From Liolophura sinensis (taxonomy: Eukaryota > Mollusca > Polyplacophora > Chitonida > Chitonidae), in assembly GCF_032854445.1 (NCBI RefSeq), contig NC_088306.1, forward strand, positions 1,738,501 through 1,802,500: a DNA stretch of 64,000 nucleotides. The letters run 5' to 3'. Below are positions 23,799-34,929 of this stretch, one piece after another (positions within the stretch are counted from its first letter, which is position 1; every line of letters starts with the position of its first letter). The position numbers were made by a program, and so were the translations under genes. The notes below the pieces were generated by a model. It searched no databases. It was not told where the DNA came from and saw nothing but the letters and a program-made list of their open reading frames with translations.

Positions 23799-26700
23799 AT
23801 GCTTCTGATGTTGGAAGATGAGCACAAAGAACATCTCTCGTTTCTTACTGATGTAAATCTAGACGGTAGGACCATTAATCCTAAAATAATTGCCTAAATA
23901 CGAAAAAAAGCTTTTGTTTAGCAATGATTCAATGAGACTCAGAATGTCTTAAAATCTCTATTTGACAAATTGAAAGATTCATACGAAAAGACCTTCAGTA
24001 AAGAACTGTTCTGTCTATGTGCAGATATAGGTCGAAAATAATAACATTATGTCAGCATAAGAAAGGAACATTATTCGTACAATATCAGATATAGGCCTAC
24101 ATTATTCCATCCCATTGATTATTATGTCATAGCTGATTTGCTCCCTCCTGCTTTTCTGTTTTAACCCGCAGTTGTGAGAGAGTTCTGTCGGATATCCTTG
24201 GAATTCATAAAGAAGGGAACGAACACAAAAGTGTACCAAGGGGCAGCACGTATGTAGATGCCTTTCCAGATGTGTTGACTTTGTTTTGTGTGGAATCCAA
24301 GAGGACTTGTAATTGTCTTAATCATTTAATGTCTGCTAAGCTCATTTGTCTGCACTATGTCTTCATGAAGTTGATTATCAATGGGGAACTTGTAAAGCTC
24401 CTTCCAGCCTGTAACAAGACGGTCCAAAGCTATGAACTGGTGTTCTTTCCTTCATCACATCACAGTGATCGGATGGGTGTTGATGAGTGCTTATAAAACA
24501 GATGTGACATAGGGAGGCATTGCCATGTCAATTGTCTCACTTAATCGCTGAACTACACTTACATTTGTTGGTGAATCGTGTGGAAATTACTTATAAGTGA
24601 TGATATGCTCCAGACTTAATTAGGGTCTGAAATTGTTTTTGACCTAGCTGCCTGAGCCTAAGTGTTCTTAAGAGTTGTTTTAGTTTCAGTTTTCACACAT
24701 GTACATCAACATGTATGTATAAATGATTTTAAATTTGCGGTCCTGTATTATTGTGGATTTAATAACCATATTTATTGTATGACACTTATTTGAGCTGTAT
24801 GGTAGTTACTTGCTTTATGTTGTACAAATAAGTGTAATTTTTGGTTAGTTTTACAAATATGTGTTAAAATTGATTTGAGCAAGAAACACTAATTGGTAAG
24901 TATCAGGTTTGAACTCTTTAATTGCTTAGGTAAAAACAGTCCTACTGTACCAAATATTGTTGACATTAATTTACCCATCACCTGTTTCTCTATATTCTGA
25001 AGGAACAAATAATACCTGTGTCCTACAGGAACATCTGAAGTTCAGAAACATTCAATTCCCCAGTGTTCTCCATTGATTGTCTTCTCTGAATATGTGTGAA
25101 ATTTGTTTCAGATGCCCATGTTATAATAACTGTAATCCAGAATAGGTGCCTGACATTTCTGACAGCTAACATGATAGTGTAGGACTTTTTTATGTTTAAT
25201 GATAGCAAAGTTTAAACTTGAAACTGCCCTATTGGTTCTTTAAACCATTCTTTATGAAGTGTATATTGTGAGAGAGACTCCTCTTGGGTTTCAGAAAAAC
25301 TTGGCGTATCCCCAGAAAAAGTCCACCATGGTGTTGAAGGGTTGATGTATCTGCTGACAGAGAGCTCCAAGCTCATGGTAAATAGTATGTCAATTCTGAA
25401 GGAATTAGTATTTGCAAATTGTGGTTCATCATTTTAAAATCTGCGGTCGCTGGGAGTTCAATTCCAACGCATGCTGGCTTCCTTCGTGGGGAAATGCGTA
25501 CAAGTAAACTGTGGACAGTTGTGGGTGTTCCCGGGGTTCTGCCCAATTTCCTCCCACCCTAATGCTGGCCGCCGTGGTGAAATAAGCTTTAGTGTGACAT
25601 GAAATACCAGTCAAATAAATAAATCATTTGAATATAGTGCTAGAATTTTTCGTTTCTGTTCATTGGAGCTCAGCTACATTGTAAGATTCCTCCATCTGAA
25701 AACCTTACCGTTGTCTTTTAAGTGAATAAATGTTTACTGAGCACAGTGTGAAACTGATGAAAATCTTAACCAGAGTATTTGATATGTAGCGATCATCTAG
25801 TCTTTGTTTTTTTCAGCTGAGCGAAATTGACTTCCAGGACTCCATCTTGACGTTAGGATTCTCAGAGGAGCTGAGATCCGAGTTGCTGACGATGTATTTA
25901 GAGAACAGACGGAGCATCAGATCCATCTTGTCTGAGATGTCCATGGGCTTGCCTCATTATCATAACTTAGAGTGGAGATTTGATATCAGGGTAAGGTCAT
26001 TAATTTGCAATCATTCAGCTATCAGGAGAGTGCACATGAACCTGCAAACTTGTGTCAGTGAAATGAATAACATCACCATATATAACAAAGACAGATAAAA
26101 CAAAGCTTGCCAGTTTCTCTACTGATTGTTTTCAGCTTTAATGTTTACTTCACATGGAATTTCTTGAAAGGTAGAAAAATCACTGCTGCAGACTTTGGAT
26201 AGTTAAAAATTATTTCTCTCTGAAGAAGTTTTTCACCATGGGTGAAAAGCACAAGAAAGGCACTTTGAGAGGGCAAAATGAAACACAAATCCTCTTTGTT
26301 ACATGTTATGATGAAAGGTCAACAAAATTTAAATCTTCAGTGACTTGATATGACATGATATTTGCCTGGGCCGCTGTGGTGTAGATAGTGAAAGCACAGT
26401 TTCTCCATGACCATTATGTCATTTACCAATTAGGTCATATGTTTGAATATAGCTCTGGCTGTTTTGGCTGTGACTTTGAGTGAAGAGGTTTGTCAGGCAC
26501 ATGGAGAAAGTTGGCAGTTTCCTCAACCAGTAGTCCCATAAGCCTGGCAACAGTTGTGGAATTGAAACATTTTTGATTACTGCATTGAACCTAAAACAGT
26601 TAAATATATGAATGTTACTAGATATATAAGCAATATCTACCTCCAAGCTGGAGGGAATTTGCCCTTAGTCTAGTCAAGGCCTCCATGGCTCAGGAGTCTC

Positions 26701-27378
26701 TCACCTATGCAGTCACCGTGAGTTCAAGTCTAGCTCATGCTGGCTTTCTTTCCAGCCATATGTGGGAAGGTCTGACAGTAACCTGTGGATGATCATGGGT
26801 TTCCTCAGCTCTGATTGGTTTCCTCCCTCCATAAAGAGTAAATCAAATAAATTTAATTTAGTGATAGAAGCGTGGACTCCAAATCCAGAGATTCCTGGTT
26901 CAAACCCCCAGCTGGTAGGCTTTGATGGTTTGGTGGACCCTATGTATGTTGGACCCCTGCTTTCCTGGGTAGTCACGAGGAATTCACGAGGAAAACTGGG
27001 GGTGAGTGTATTAGTCTAGTGGTAGAAGTGTGGATTCCAAACCCAGAGATCACTGCTTCAAATCCCCGGCTTGTAAGCCACATCACATTAATAAAATAAC
27101 ATATATTGGGGAAATTTGATTTATTAATCAATCATTTATCAGCTTCATTCAATGGAGTCACCCATGACCTCTGATTTCAGTTGGCAAGTCGCTGCCTCAG
27201 GTACCAGGTTAATCCCATAATGCTCATGAAGCTCCACCTGGACAATGGGGGAAAAAGGGAGACAACTGTACTACAGGCTGACCCTGTCAATCTTGTTCAC
27301 TTGACAAATGTCCTAGATGGCGCTTTGCAAGAAATGAAATCAGCACATTGTCGGAGGATAGTACGGAACATCAAGTGA
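23799..27378 (+). CDS. COMMD2: COMM domain-containing protein 2
   Basis: COMMD proteins form the ring-shaped core of the Commander (CCC-retriever) complex that recycles membrane cargo from endosomes. Five exons: 23799-23865, 24172-24249, 25295-25377, 25817-25990 and 27181-27378; phases agree at every junction and give 199 aa, the same length as I recall for human COMMD2. The N-terminus (EDEHKEHLSFL) and the block HHGVEGLMYLLTESSKLM (residues 59-76) match the family closely. The C-terminal COMM domain starts around residue 123 with the hallmark PHYHNLEWRFD (Trp129) and ends in HCRRIVRNIK. Exon 2 ends in phase 1 at GCAGCAC|GTATGT, so the residue after GAA is Gln where human has Arg. Divergent from CEP63; probably constitutive. 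Confidence 0.97.
25433..25626 (+). mobile_element. 5'-truncated SINE (family A) in COMMD2 intron 3
   Basis: Starts at TCTGCGGTCGCTGGGAGTTC, continues with CGCATGCTGGCTTCCTTCG and CTCCCACCCTAATGCTGGCC, and ends in AAATAAATAAATC. The A-box half of the head is missing. Confidence 0.8.
26677..26852 (+). mobile_element. Decayed SINE (family A) in COMMD2 intron 4
   Basis: AGGCCTCCATGGCTCAGGAG shows the head with an internal deletion of the anticodon region. GTGAGTTCAAGTCTAGCTCA and TATGTGGGAAGGTCTGACAG follow. The core after TTTCCTCCCTCCATAAAGAG is degraded. Confidence 0.75.
26858..27080 (+). mobile_element. Duplicated tRNA-like (SINE head-type) sequence
   Basis: Two related stretches about 158 bp apart: GTGATAGAAGCGTGGACTCC with GGTTCAAACCCCC (from 26861), and GTGGTAGAAGTGTGGATTCC with GCTTCAAATCCCC (from 27019). 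They resemble the A-box, a CCA anticodon loop as in tRNA-Trp, and the B-box. The acceptor stems do not pair, so they are not functional tRNA genes. Probably heads of another tRNA-derived SINE. Confidence 0.5.
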
Positions 27379-27716
27379 CGAAAAGACATCGTTGACTTGT
27401 GTATCATACTTGTTTATTATGTAAATGTATTATGTAAATGTATTATGTAAATGTATGACTGTTCACACAATTCCATTGTATTCTTGTTCTGTGAATGCAG
27501 CTAACAGATACCCTTGAGGACATCAGGGATCACAAAGCAATCTTGGACTGAATACTTCAAATCACTTTAAAATTGTTATCTCTTATGTAACAGCATCAAA
27601 ATATTTCACCGTAACGGAAATTCTTGGTAGGCTATTGTAAGACAAATTTCAGCTAAAATAACCAAAACGGAAATGAAAAGCTTAAAATTTGTAAATTGAC
27701 TGAAGTCTAAGATCGC
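27379..27716. other. COMMD2 3' UTR / downstream flank
   Basis: Starts directly after the COMMD2 stop. Three direct copies of TATTATGTAAATG occur at 27418-27459. No canonical AATAAA is visible on the plus strand here, so the polyadenylation site is unresolved. Nothing else was recognised. Confidence 0.5.
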
Positions 27717-28300
27717 TTCATGATACAAGGGCCAGTGATGTGGCCAAGTCTAAACAGGGCTATGGGCATTGCACAGACTCCATGATCCCGGGGCCAGTGA
27801 TGTGGCCAAGCCTAAACAGGGCTATGTGCATTGCACAGACTCCATGATCCCAGGGCCAGTGGTGTGGCCTAAACTGAACAAGGCTATGTGCATTGCACAG
27901 ACTCCATGATCCCGGGGCCAGTGATGTGGCCAAGCCTAAACAGGGCTATGTGCATTGCACAGACTCCATGATCCTGGGGCCAGTGATGTGGCCAAACCTG
28001 AACAAGGCTTTGTGCATTGCACAGACTCCATGATCTCAGGGCCAGTGGTGTGGCCAAAACTGAACAAGGCTATGTGCATTGCACAGACTCCATGATCCCA
28101 GGGCCAGTGGTGTGGCCAAACCTGAGCAAGGCTATGTGCATTGCACAGACTCCATGATCCCGGGGCCAGTGATGTGGCCAAACCTGAACAAGGCTATGTG
28201 CATTGCACAGACTCCATGATCCCGGGGCCGGTGATGTGGCCAAACCTGAACAAGGCTATGTGCATTGCACAGACTCCATGATCCTGGGGCCAGTGGTGCC
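27717..28300. repeat. 62-bp tandem array, about 9 copies
   Basis: Unit: GACTCCATGATCCCGGGGCC, AGTGATGTGGCCAAACCTGA and ACAAGGCTATGTGCATTGCA with CA. It is more GC-rich than the surroundings. Located between the 3' ends of COMMD2 and SMCO4, which converge here. The minus-strand frame of about 80 codons is a by-product. Confidence 0.95.
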
Positions 28301-28884
28301 ATACTTGTCAGGCCATACATTAAAGCGTCAGACTAATAAACTAATATAATTTAAGATGTACAGCCCAAAGAGCAGGACTAGAAAAACGACAGTGTGATAG
28401 CTGGCTGATGGTCACAAGTAACTGGTGAAATACACCCTCTTGTCAATTTACCTCACAAGGTTTCATTCTAACTGTTCATGTAAATGCATAAATAGTAGCA
28501 GAAAACGATTGTAATGATGTTAACTGCCATTTATTAGATGTCACAGGTCTAGAATTACTCAAAATGCTGTGTTAGACGGATCCTCTGGTTATATTTATAG
28601 ACATGCCTCACTGTAATTTATGCCAAAGAGAGACTCTCAAGGCCCCAGGCATTTACAGTGTATGGACAACAGTTAACCAGTACTTCACACATCCCCATTC
28701 TGATCATTGTGAACTAAAACAGAGCGCCAATTTGAACATTTTGGCAAAACCAAGCATCCAGGCTTTAATCCACGTGTCTTACTTTAATCAAAACAAGACG
28801 AAAGTCCTAAACCCTCTAGTAAGATTCACTGGGAAACAAAGCAGTACACAGAAATCTACATTTCTTTTAAATACATTTAAAAAC
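28301..28884. other. Spacer between COMMD2 and SMCO4 3' ends
   Basis: Mostly unique AT-rich sequence. A 96-codon plus-strand frame at 28603-28893 resembles nothing known, lacks a splice or promoter context and is antisense to the likely end of SMCO4; it is treated as chance. Confidence 0.45.
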
Positions 28885-28890
28885 TTTATT
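28885..28890 (-). terminator. SMCO4: Candidate polyadenylation signal of SMCO4
   Basis: TTTATT on the plus strand gives AATAAA on the minus strand, about 2 kb beyond the SMCO4 stop. This implies a long AT-rich 3' UTR. Other AT-rich motifs nearer the stop are possible; this is a guess from position. Confidence 0.3.
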
Positions 28891-29024
28891 TAAAGCACAG
28901 GAGTTGAACAAAGGGCAAGTTTTTTTCTTATATTTACACACATGTAGGCTGAACCATATAATGTATTAAACAGTCACAATCATCTCGATGTTGTTGGGTG
29001 TTTGCATGGTGGCTGAGTACATTA

Positions 29025-29215
29025 TGTAATGTGTGCATTACTGAGGTAATGCATATATTGAGTATATCTACAAAATGAATACATTATTGAGTAAATGTAC
29101 AATATGAATAAATTTTTGAGTAAATGTACAAAATGAGTACATTATTGAGTAAATGTACAAAATGAATACATTATTGAATAAATGTGCAAAATGAATCCAT
29201 TATTGAGTGCGTGTT
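29025..29215. repeat. 29-bp tandem repeat, about 6 copies
   Basis: Unit approximately GAGTAAATGTACAAAATGA with ATACATTATT. AT-rich, imperfect, in the probable SMCO4 3' UTR region. Confidence 0.85.
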
Positions 29216-29248
29216 CAGACTGTTTATCAAAGTAACAATAATATGTGT

Positions 29249-29482
29249 AGGGCCTCTGTGGCTCAGTTGGTTAGCGCGCTAGCACAGTGTAATGACCCAG
29301 AAGCCTCTCACCAATGAGGTCGCTGTGAGTTCAAGCCCAGCTCATGCTGGCTTCCTCTCTGGGAAGGTCTGCAGCAACCTGCGGATAGTCGTGGGTATCT
29401 GCCCAGTTTCCTCCCACCATAATGCTGGCTGCCATCGTATAAGTGAAATATTTTTGGGTAACACCAATCAAATAAGTAAGTT
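29249..29482 (+). mobile_element. Nearly full-length SINE (family A)
   Basis: Head AGGGCCTCTGTGGCTCAGTT and GGTTAGCGCGCTAGCACAGT, B-box block GTGAGTTCAAGCCCAGCTCA, and core CTCCCACCATAATGCTGGCT. The segment corresponding to CCGGCCGTATGT is deleted, and the tail is short (AATCAAATAAGTAAG). Confidence 0.9.
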
Positions 29483-29584
29483 TAAGTGTATATTATGTGT
29501 AAAGCTGAAATAATGTCACCAGACTAAAACCGATTTGCATGATCAAGCTGTGATGGATGTGACATTACACATTCTCAGGAACTT

Positions 29585-29710
29585 AGGATTTACTCCGGGC
29601 ACTCTGTTTTCCTCTACCAATAAAACTGACCTCCACCGTATGCACAAAAATTTTAGGATGTGGTAAAAAAAATTTATGGCATTAACCAAAAATCAATTAA
29701 ATAACGATCA
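29585..29710 (+). mobile_element. Fragment of the second SINE-like family (family B)
   Basis: CTCCGGGCACTCTGTTTTCC, TCTACCAATAAAACTGACCT and a tail with CCAAAAATCAATTAAATAA. It keeps only the 3' half of the element as seen at 38340-38575. Confidence 0.5.
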
Positions 29711-30946
29711 TATGGCACAAGTGTTTTAAAGGAAAAGACCTGTAAAAATCAAAGCAGGCATCACCAAACAGATAGCTTAAAACTATCCACAAGTATACTT
29801 TCATTTTTTTCTATTTTTTTGAAAAGAGTTCAAGGCTTTCAAGCATTTGTGGGCTTTATGGACCATACTATCAGGGTTTAGGAACTCTAACGTCACAGAA
29901 AGCTTTTCAAACTCTATTTACGACACTGAATGTTGGAATAACTCCTTTTACCCATGAGTATAACAATTAACATTACTGAAATAATGTTCCCAAAAATTTG
30001 TTTCCTCTGGTGAACATCAGGAAAGAAGATGATGTGATGAGAGAGTTCTCAGATACCGCCAGTAGAGCTTGTGAAGCCCACATAACATTCAAATATTTGA
30101 ATGCCTTTCAACACTCTTAAACAATTCTAAAAAAATAAATGAAAGTATTTTAATGCATAGTTTTCCATAGTGAAACCAGAAGATTTGCAGCATTTCCACA
30201 TGCAGCATACTGCAGGTGTTTCGACACCTGAGCTAAAAACATATTTGTAGAAGTAGACATTAGTGATTCATGAAAAAATAAGTTGAAGTTATCTGCATGT
30301 AAAAAAATATACATGTATGAACGCCAGTTAAAACATGACTGTCAAATATATTTATAGCCTACACTTGAAGGCATACTGGTTGTTATTTCATTTAAAATTT
30401 CATTTTGCAAACAAATCCCACCTTGTTCGATCTTTGGGCGTGTGATATTTTACTAAACGGTATTGTCGTTATTAACACTTTCTGAATCTATATGAAAATT
30501 CTGTGACTAGTCACATGACATGTTACACGCTTTGGAAAAGCAACGGCATCACTGCATGGCAACAAATCAAGGCAAGTCTTTCTTCCCCTTGCAGGCCTCT
30601 TAAAGGAGCAATCAGCTGCAAATCCAAGGCATTAGAGCTGTAAAATTCGATGTCTTCACTTCCAAACAGGCTGACACACCATCTAATATTCATTTACAAG
30701 TACAGGTTGTTTCCTTGAACAGGTTAGCATGAACGTGATGAAGAGCACACCATAAGTGTAAAAGTTTTCCATGTGATTGAGAGGTCTCCCAATATACTGT
30801 GTGTAAAAAGAAACACTCTAACATATCAGATCTGATAGATACATAAACGCATTTATATAAACACACATTTCTAATGCTATCAAACAGTTCCCTGAATAGT
30901 ATGATTGCTTCTGCTGTTCTTTGCATGTCAACTTGACCCTGATGGA
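29711..30946 (-). other. SMCO4: Probable 3' UTR of SMCO4
   Basis: No coding frame stands out in this AT-rich stretch that directly follows the SMCO4 stop in transcript order. It is assigned as 3' UTR only because of its position and the lack of splice-like borders; a shorter UTR ending earlier is equally possible. Confidence 0.35.
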
Positions 30947-31120
30947 TCATTCTCCTTTTGGACGTGTTTTGACGTAGATGTAGGCTACTAGCATGGCTGC
31001 CAGAATGATGAGAACGGGCAAGGCTATTGTGAAAAACTGATTCTTGCTGCGTACATTTTCCAGCTTCCTTTCACGTTTTTCCTTCCTTGATTCTTTCACT
31101 TTTCCTTTTAGCTGCCTCAT
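30947..31120 (-). CDS. SMCO4: SMCO4-like single-pass membrane protein, 57 aa
   Basis: Start ATG at 31120, stop TGA ending at 30947. The protein opens MRQLKGKVKESRKEKRERK, a basic helix that matches vertebrate SMCO4 (MRQLKGKPK...KKERK). A single membrane segment follows at about residues 29-50 (FFTIALPVLIILAAMLVAYI) and a short tail with KTRPKGE, close to the family's 'YVATRP'. Vertebrate SMCO4 is 59 aa. The function of the family is unknown; the layout suggests a small tail-anchored or type II protein. The whole coding region lies in one exon whose acceptor (TTTTCAG) is at 31157. Its upstream exon and promoter lie toward CEP295. Confidence 0.92.
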   Translation of the reverse strand: MRQLKGKVKESRKEKRERKLENVRSKNQFFTIALPVLIILAAMLVAYIYVKTRPKGE

Positions 31121-31156
31121 TTTGGAAACTCACTTCCTTGTCTCTGAAGAGAGGAA
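31121..31156 (-). other. SMCO4: 5' UTR part of the SMCO4 coding exon
   Basis: On the minus strand GTTTTTGTTTTCAG|TTCCTCTCTTCAGAG precedes the start codon, a clear pyrimidine-rich acceptor. It implies at least one upstream non-coding exon. A strong donor (GAAGT|GTAAGT) at 31762-31757 makes 31763 the best candidate for the end of that exon. Confidence 0.55.
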
Positions 31157-31763
31157 CTGAAAACAAAAACATCATTAGTGATTTATTTATTCCTTCTTAT
31201 TTATTTATTTATTTATTCAACTGTTGTTTAAAGCCTTACTCCAGAATTTTAACTTACACACAGCGAGAACTGTGGAACAAAAGACAGACTAAGGAACCAA
31301 TATAGAGTCTGATGGAAGTTTGAACCCAGAGGTCATGCATGTAATCTAATCATGTGTCTATGGAGAAGCACATGCCTGTGTACCAAATGACAAAGCTAGT
31401 TGGCCTATAGTAAAATCAGTGAATGTGCCATCTGAGCTCCCCATTCATTTTTTTTTTTTTTAGCCAAAAAACATCAGTAAATGCACGTGACCGTGGGAAA
31501 ACAAATGACATCGAAGGGCACGTGGAATGCTAGGCGTAAATAGCAATGTAGTATTTACAATTCCATTAAATGCCCTTAGTTTGACTTGTCTGATATCAGC
31601 CTCAGCACACATCGCCACTTCGCTCGTACATGTACATATTTGGAATTTAAGACCTGTCCAAAAGCTCATGAAGATGATCGAACGAGAATAATATTCCTTA
31701 TTCTGATCACAACCTCAAGTCAGGGAGATTTGGGAAGACTGCCGGAGACATCAGTTACTTACA

Positions 31764-32290
31764 CTTCAGTAAATTCACAGAAAGAGTCAAATAGTTCAGA
31801 TTTCTCTCTTGCAGTTTACACTCATCACTTTCTAACGTCAGACATGTTATTTCAAAACGCCACGTGTGACACCACAACGATTTTGTTATGTAAGGGAGGA
31901 AACTCGTTAAACATCAACAGCATTACCTCCCTTGACCATAAATATTATCCGCTTGAAGCTGCAAGGAACAGCTTTCCCTCCCACAAGCAACGCTTGTGTG
32001 ATTATAACATAAATCAGAAGTATCGTCTGTATGAAAAGAACGTATATTAAGTAGTTTTGTCCAAAAGTTCAGAAGAAATTTTGTTTATCAAAGAAAAAAA
32101 GCACCAGGCGGAAAGTCCGATTCCATAACATTTCCTTAGGTGATACACATTTACTTGATGTCGTAAAACAGTTCGAACCATGTCGCAAAAGCTGCGCGCG
32201 CAAACAGGAAGCGGCCTTTTCAAAACGTTGTTTATGTTCGGACTTGTCAGGGATTTAGCGGCATGACCACGTAAAGTTTTTGGTTATCTG
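31764..32290. promoter_or_regulatory. Divergent promoter region of SMCO4 and CEP295
   Basis: The two genes face away from each other. The interval holds a short GC-rich stretch at 32188-32216 (GCTGCGCGCGCAAACAGGAA) with an ETS-like CAGGAAG, unlike the AT-rich surroundings. A shared promoter is inferred from position; no TATA box or initiator is convincing. A 154-codon plus-strand frame (31586-32050) overlapping it has no recognisable similarity. Confidence 0.4.
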
Positions 32291-32343
32291 TCACGATTTG
32301 ACTGATTTCCACAGAACAATAAACGAGGATGAAGACATAGCTG
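32291..32343 (+). other. CEP295: Candidate non-coding first exon of CEP295
   Basis: ACATAGCTG|GTGAGTATA at 32344 is a near-consensus donor, and the next good acceptor in the right place is TTTTTCAG at 34884, directly upstream of the first coding exon. The left limit (transcription start) is not known. Assigned by position only. Confidence 0.4.
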
Positions 32344-34884
32344 GTGAGTATATCAGGGAAGACATAACTCTTGTTACAAAATATATAATTTAGTACTATG
32401 TGTTAATTTTCGGCTTGATCCTTTCAGTTTTCTCTCCAAATTTTGGATTATTTCTTTCTCGATTTGGCAGGCAGTAGGATGACAGCTGCAAGTGAGACAA
32501 AGATGGCATGGGCATGTGCCGTTTATGTGATTTGGACCACAAATCCAAATTAACTTAAGCTGAAAGAAGAAAATGAAATGGATTATGACATCTTCGAATA
32601 GGCAAAATTTGTACATGATTTATTTATTTATTTAATTTATGGTCTACATGTAGGTCTATAAATCTTTTTGATTGATGCTCAAAGCCATACTCAAGAAGCC
32701 TATGAACTTCCAACCTTTAGGAAGTTACTTATGAGCTTTCCCATATGTGACACACCAGTGTTTACAACACCTGGCTGGAACACAAGCCATCTTTAATAAT
32801 ATCATTATACTGTGCGACTAGTCACATAGTCTGAGTGCACTGGCTGTTGCTTGAGAAATGTTTGGATATGCCACATTCATGGCTGCTCAACCTACAGCCA
32901 GATACAAGCACCTTTGTTGGGAAGAGGTGGCAGCCTGAACAACCACTCCACGTACCCATGGAACATGGGTGCTCATTTCTGACTGTCACAAGCATTGGAG
33001 TATAACATATCCAAATATTCCTCAACAAACAGTCAGTATACTTGATCTGAGTACGTGAGCAACGTGCGCATGGTCGTAGGTTTCCCCAGGGCCATGCCGG
33101 TTTCCTCCCACCATAATGCTGGCCGCTATCGTATAAGTGAAATATTCTTGAGTACGGCGTAAAACACCAATCAAATAAATAAATAAATACTTGAACTAAG
33201 GCCCCTCAATCAGTGACAACTGTGAGTTCTATGTGAGTTTTGAACCCACACCTAGTGTGTCAGATTTGAGCAAGCTCCATTTCAAAACCTTCTTCGGTTG
33301 GCAAAGCAGTTATTCAAGGTGCTATAGACAAAAATTACCTGTCAAATAAGTTTCCACTAGAATGCATGTAAGTCTGTTGTCACTTTCATTATTGTCCATT
33401 GATTTAATGGAAGTGTATCACCTTTCCGTGATCATTTCTCTTTGGTAATGATCAGTGTAAAATGCTGTATCAACGGCCTCAACCTGCTGTGATTGACAAG
33501 GGCAGGTATCTGCATCATATTTTTATATGGTGCACTCACCATGTTCAGGTGAATGTTTGGAGCATTCCTAGTCTTAACAAAAAGTTTGCCCAAGCTATCA
33601 GCAGAGCAGTCTCAGACTTAAATGAACATTTTCAATCTGAACACCTGCAGTGCACTTAGCTAAAGTGTTACTGTGCAGTTTGCAGTGAGAGTCTCTAGAT
33701 TCTAAAGAACACAGTTTTTTCAAGTCAGATTTTCTCATAAAAGTGTGTTTCCTTACCTTGCAATATTGCATTGTTGAAATGCATCTGAACTTTTACCAGG
33801 TTTGTTGGTCTTCATTGCTAAGACCCCTGAGTCTGGTCATCCTTAGTGCTAGACTACTTTTGCCAGTCATGTTTTGCTTCTGCGACTTGACAACAGTCAC
33901 GTTATGTTAACACTGTACATACGTGCAGATCTGGCAACCTGCTGGCACTCTCAACATTTTATTGGCATTTCCCTGATGCCATCTCAACCTGGCCTGTGTT
34001 GAGGCAGGTTGTGATTAGGAACCTTAATCAAGGTATGGGATTAATCCAGAGGTTAATCCTTTAATCCCTACAGTCAGTTCTGTACACGTAATTCTGGTTA
34101 CATTCTTACCTAGAACAGCTGTGAAAAGGTCAACCAGACTGTGTTGGTTGTGGGCCTTGTTATACACAGACACATTTCAAGTTCTCTGATTGACTTCATT
34201 GTGTTGGTTTTACCTGAGTGTGAAAACAGTATCGCAGTACAGCATGATCCATGTACAAGTTATGATAAATGTACTGTAACATTAAGACGATGCATTTGAA
34301 GCTTCAGCGATGGTAGGAGAGCAGTATATTCTCTGTAATACTGGGCTCGGAGTATATGCTTATGAAACTTGATCTGTGTGGATGTGTTTACCGTGGTTTT
34401 GTGTGAGTCCTCGTGTAAACTAAACATGGTGAGTTCTGTGGGCCATTGTCAGATTGTGGATTCTGTAATCTATCTTCACGTACATGTATGTGCAAGTGTC
34501 TTGCTTCTGTGCATGCTGCTGTCTCCATGTGATACATTAACTAATACAATCATTGTTCTGTGATGCTGCGACCATGATATGGCTGTGATATTGCTGATAT
34601 TCATGCACATAAATAGACATCATTAATACATTCATTTCAGCAGACTCTGCACAAAGTCAGAAGTTGCCTGATAATTATTTTGCGAAAAATAATGATGATC
34701 CATCAAGTTTTCCCTGAAAGCTATGAATTTTTAAATTCTCTATCTTCTGACGGGTTGCTTTGTGCATAACTTAAATATATATATATATAGACATCTAGAA
34801 TTTAGATATAGACATATAGCAAATCGTGTCAGTTTTCAGGAGAGATTTGTTTTTGAACATGTTTGTCTTTCTGGTGTTTTTCAG
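32344..34884 (+). other. CEP295: CEP295 first intron (non-coding)
   Basis: Contains a decayed SINE tail at about 32615-32760 and a truncated family A SINE at 33050-33190; otherwise unique sequence. A frame of 65 codons at 33462-33659 shows no family resemblance. Confidence 0.4.
33050..33192 (+). mobile_element. 5'-truncated SINE (family A) in CEP295 intron 1
   Basis: Only the 3' half: GGTCGTAGGTTTCCCCAGGG, CCTCCCACCATAATGCTGGC, AATATTCTTGAGTACGGCGT and the tail CAATCAAATAAATAAATAAA. The tail sequence is close to consensus, so this copy may be young despite its truncation. Confidence 0.88.
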
Positions 34885-34929
34885 CCACACGTAAGTTATG
34901 TGTATGAAGGGAATTTGAGGCCTCTGAAG

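Noticed and set aside
28603-28893. 96-codon plus-strand frame
   Set aside because: No similarity recognised and antisense to the likely SMCO4 3' end.
31586-32050. 154-codon frame on the plus strand
   Set aside because: No family resemblance, overlaps the inferred SMCO4 upstream exon antisense, no splice context.
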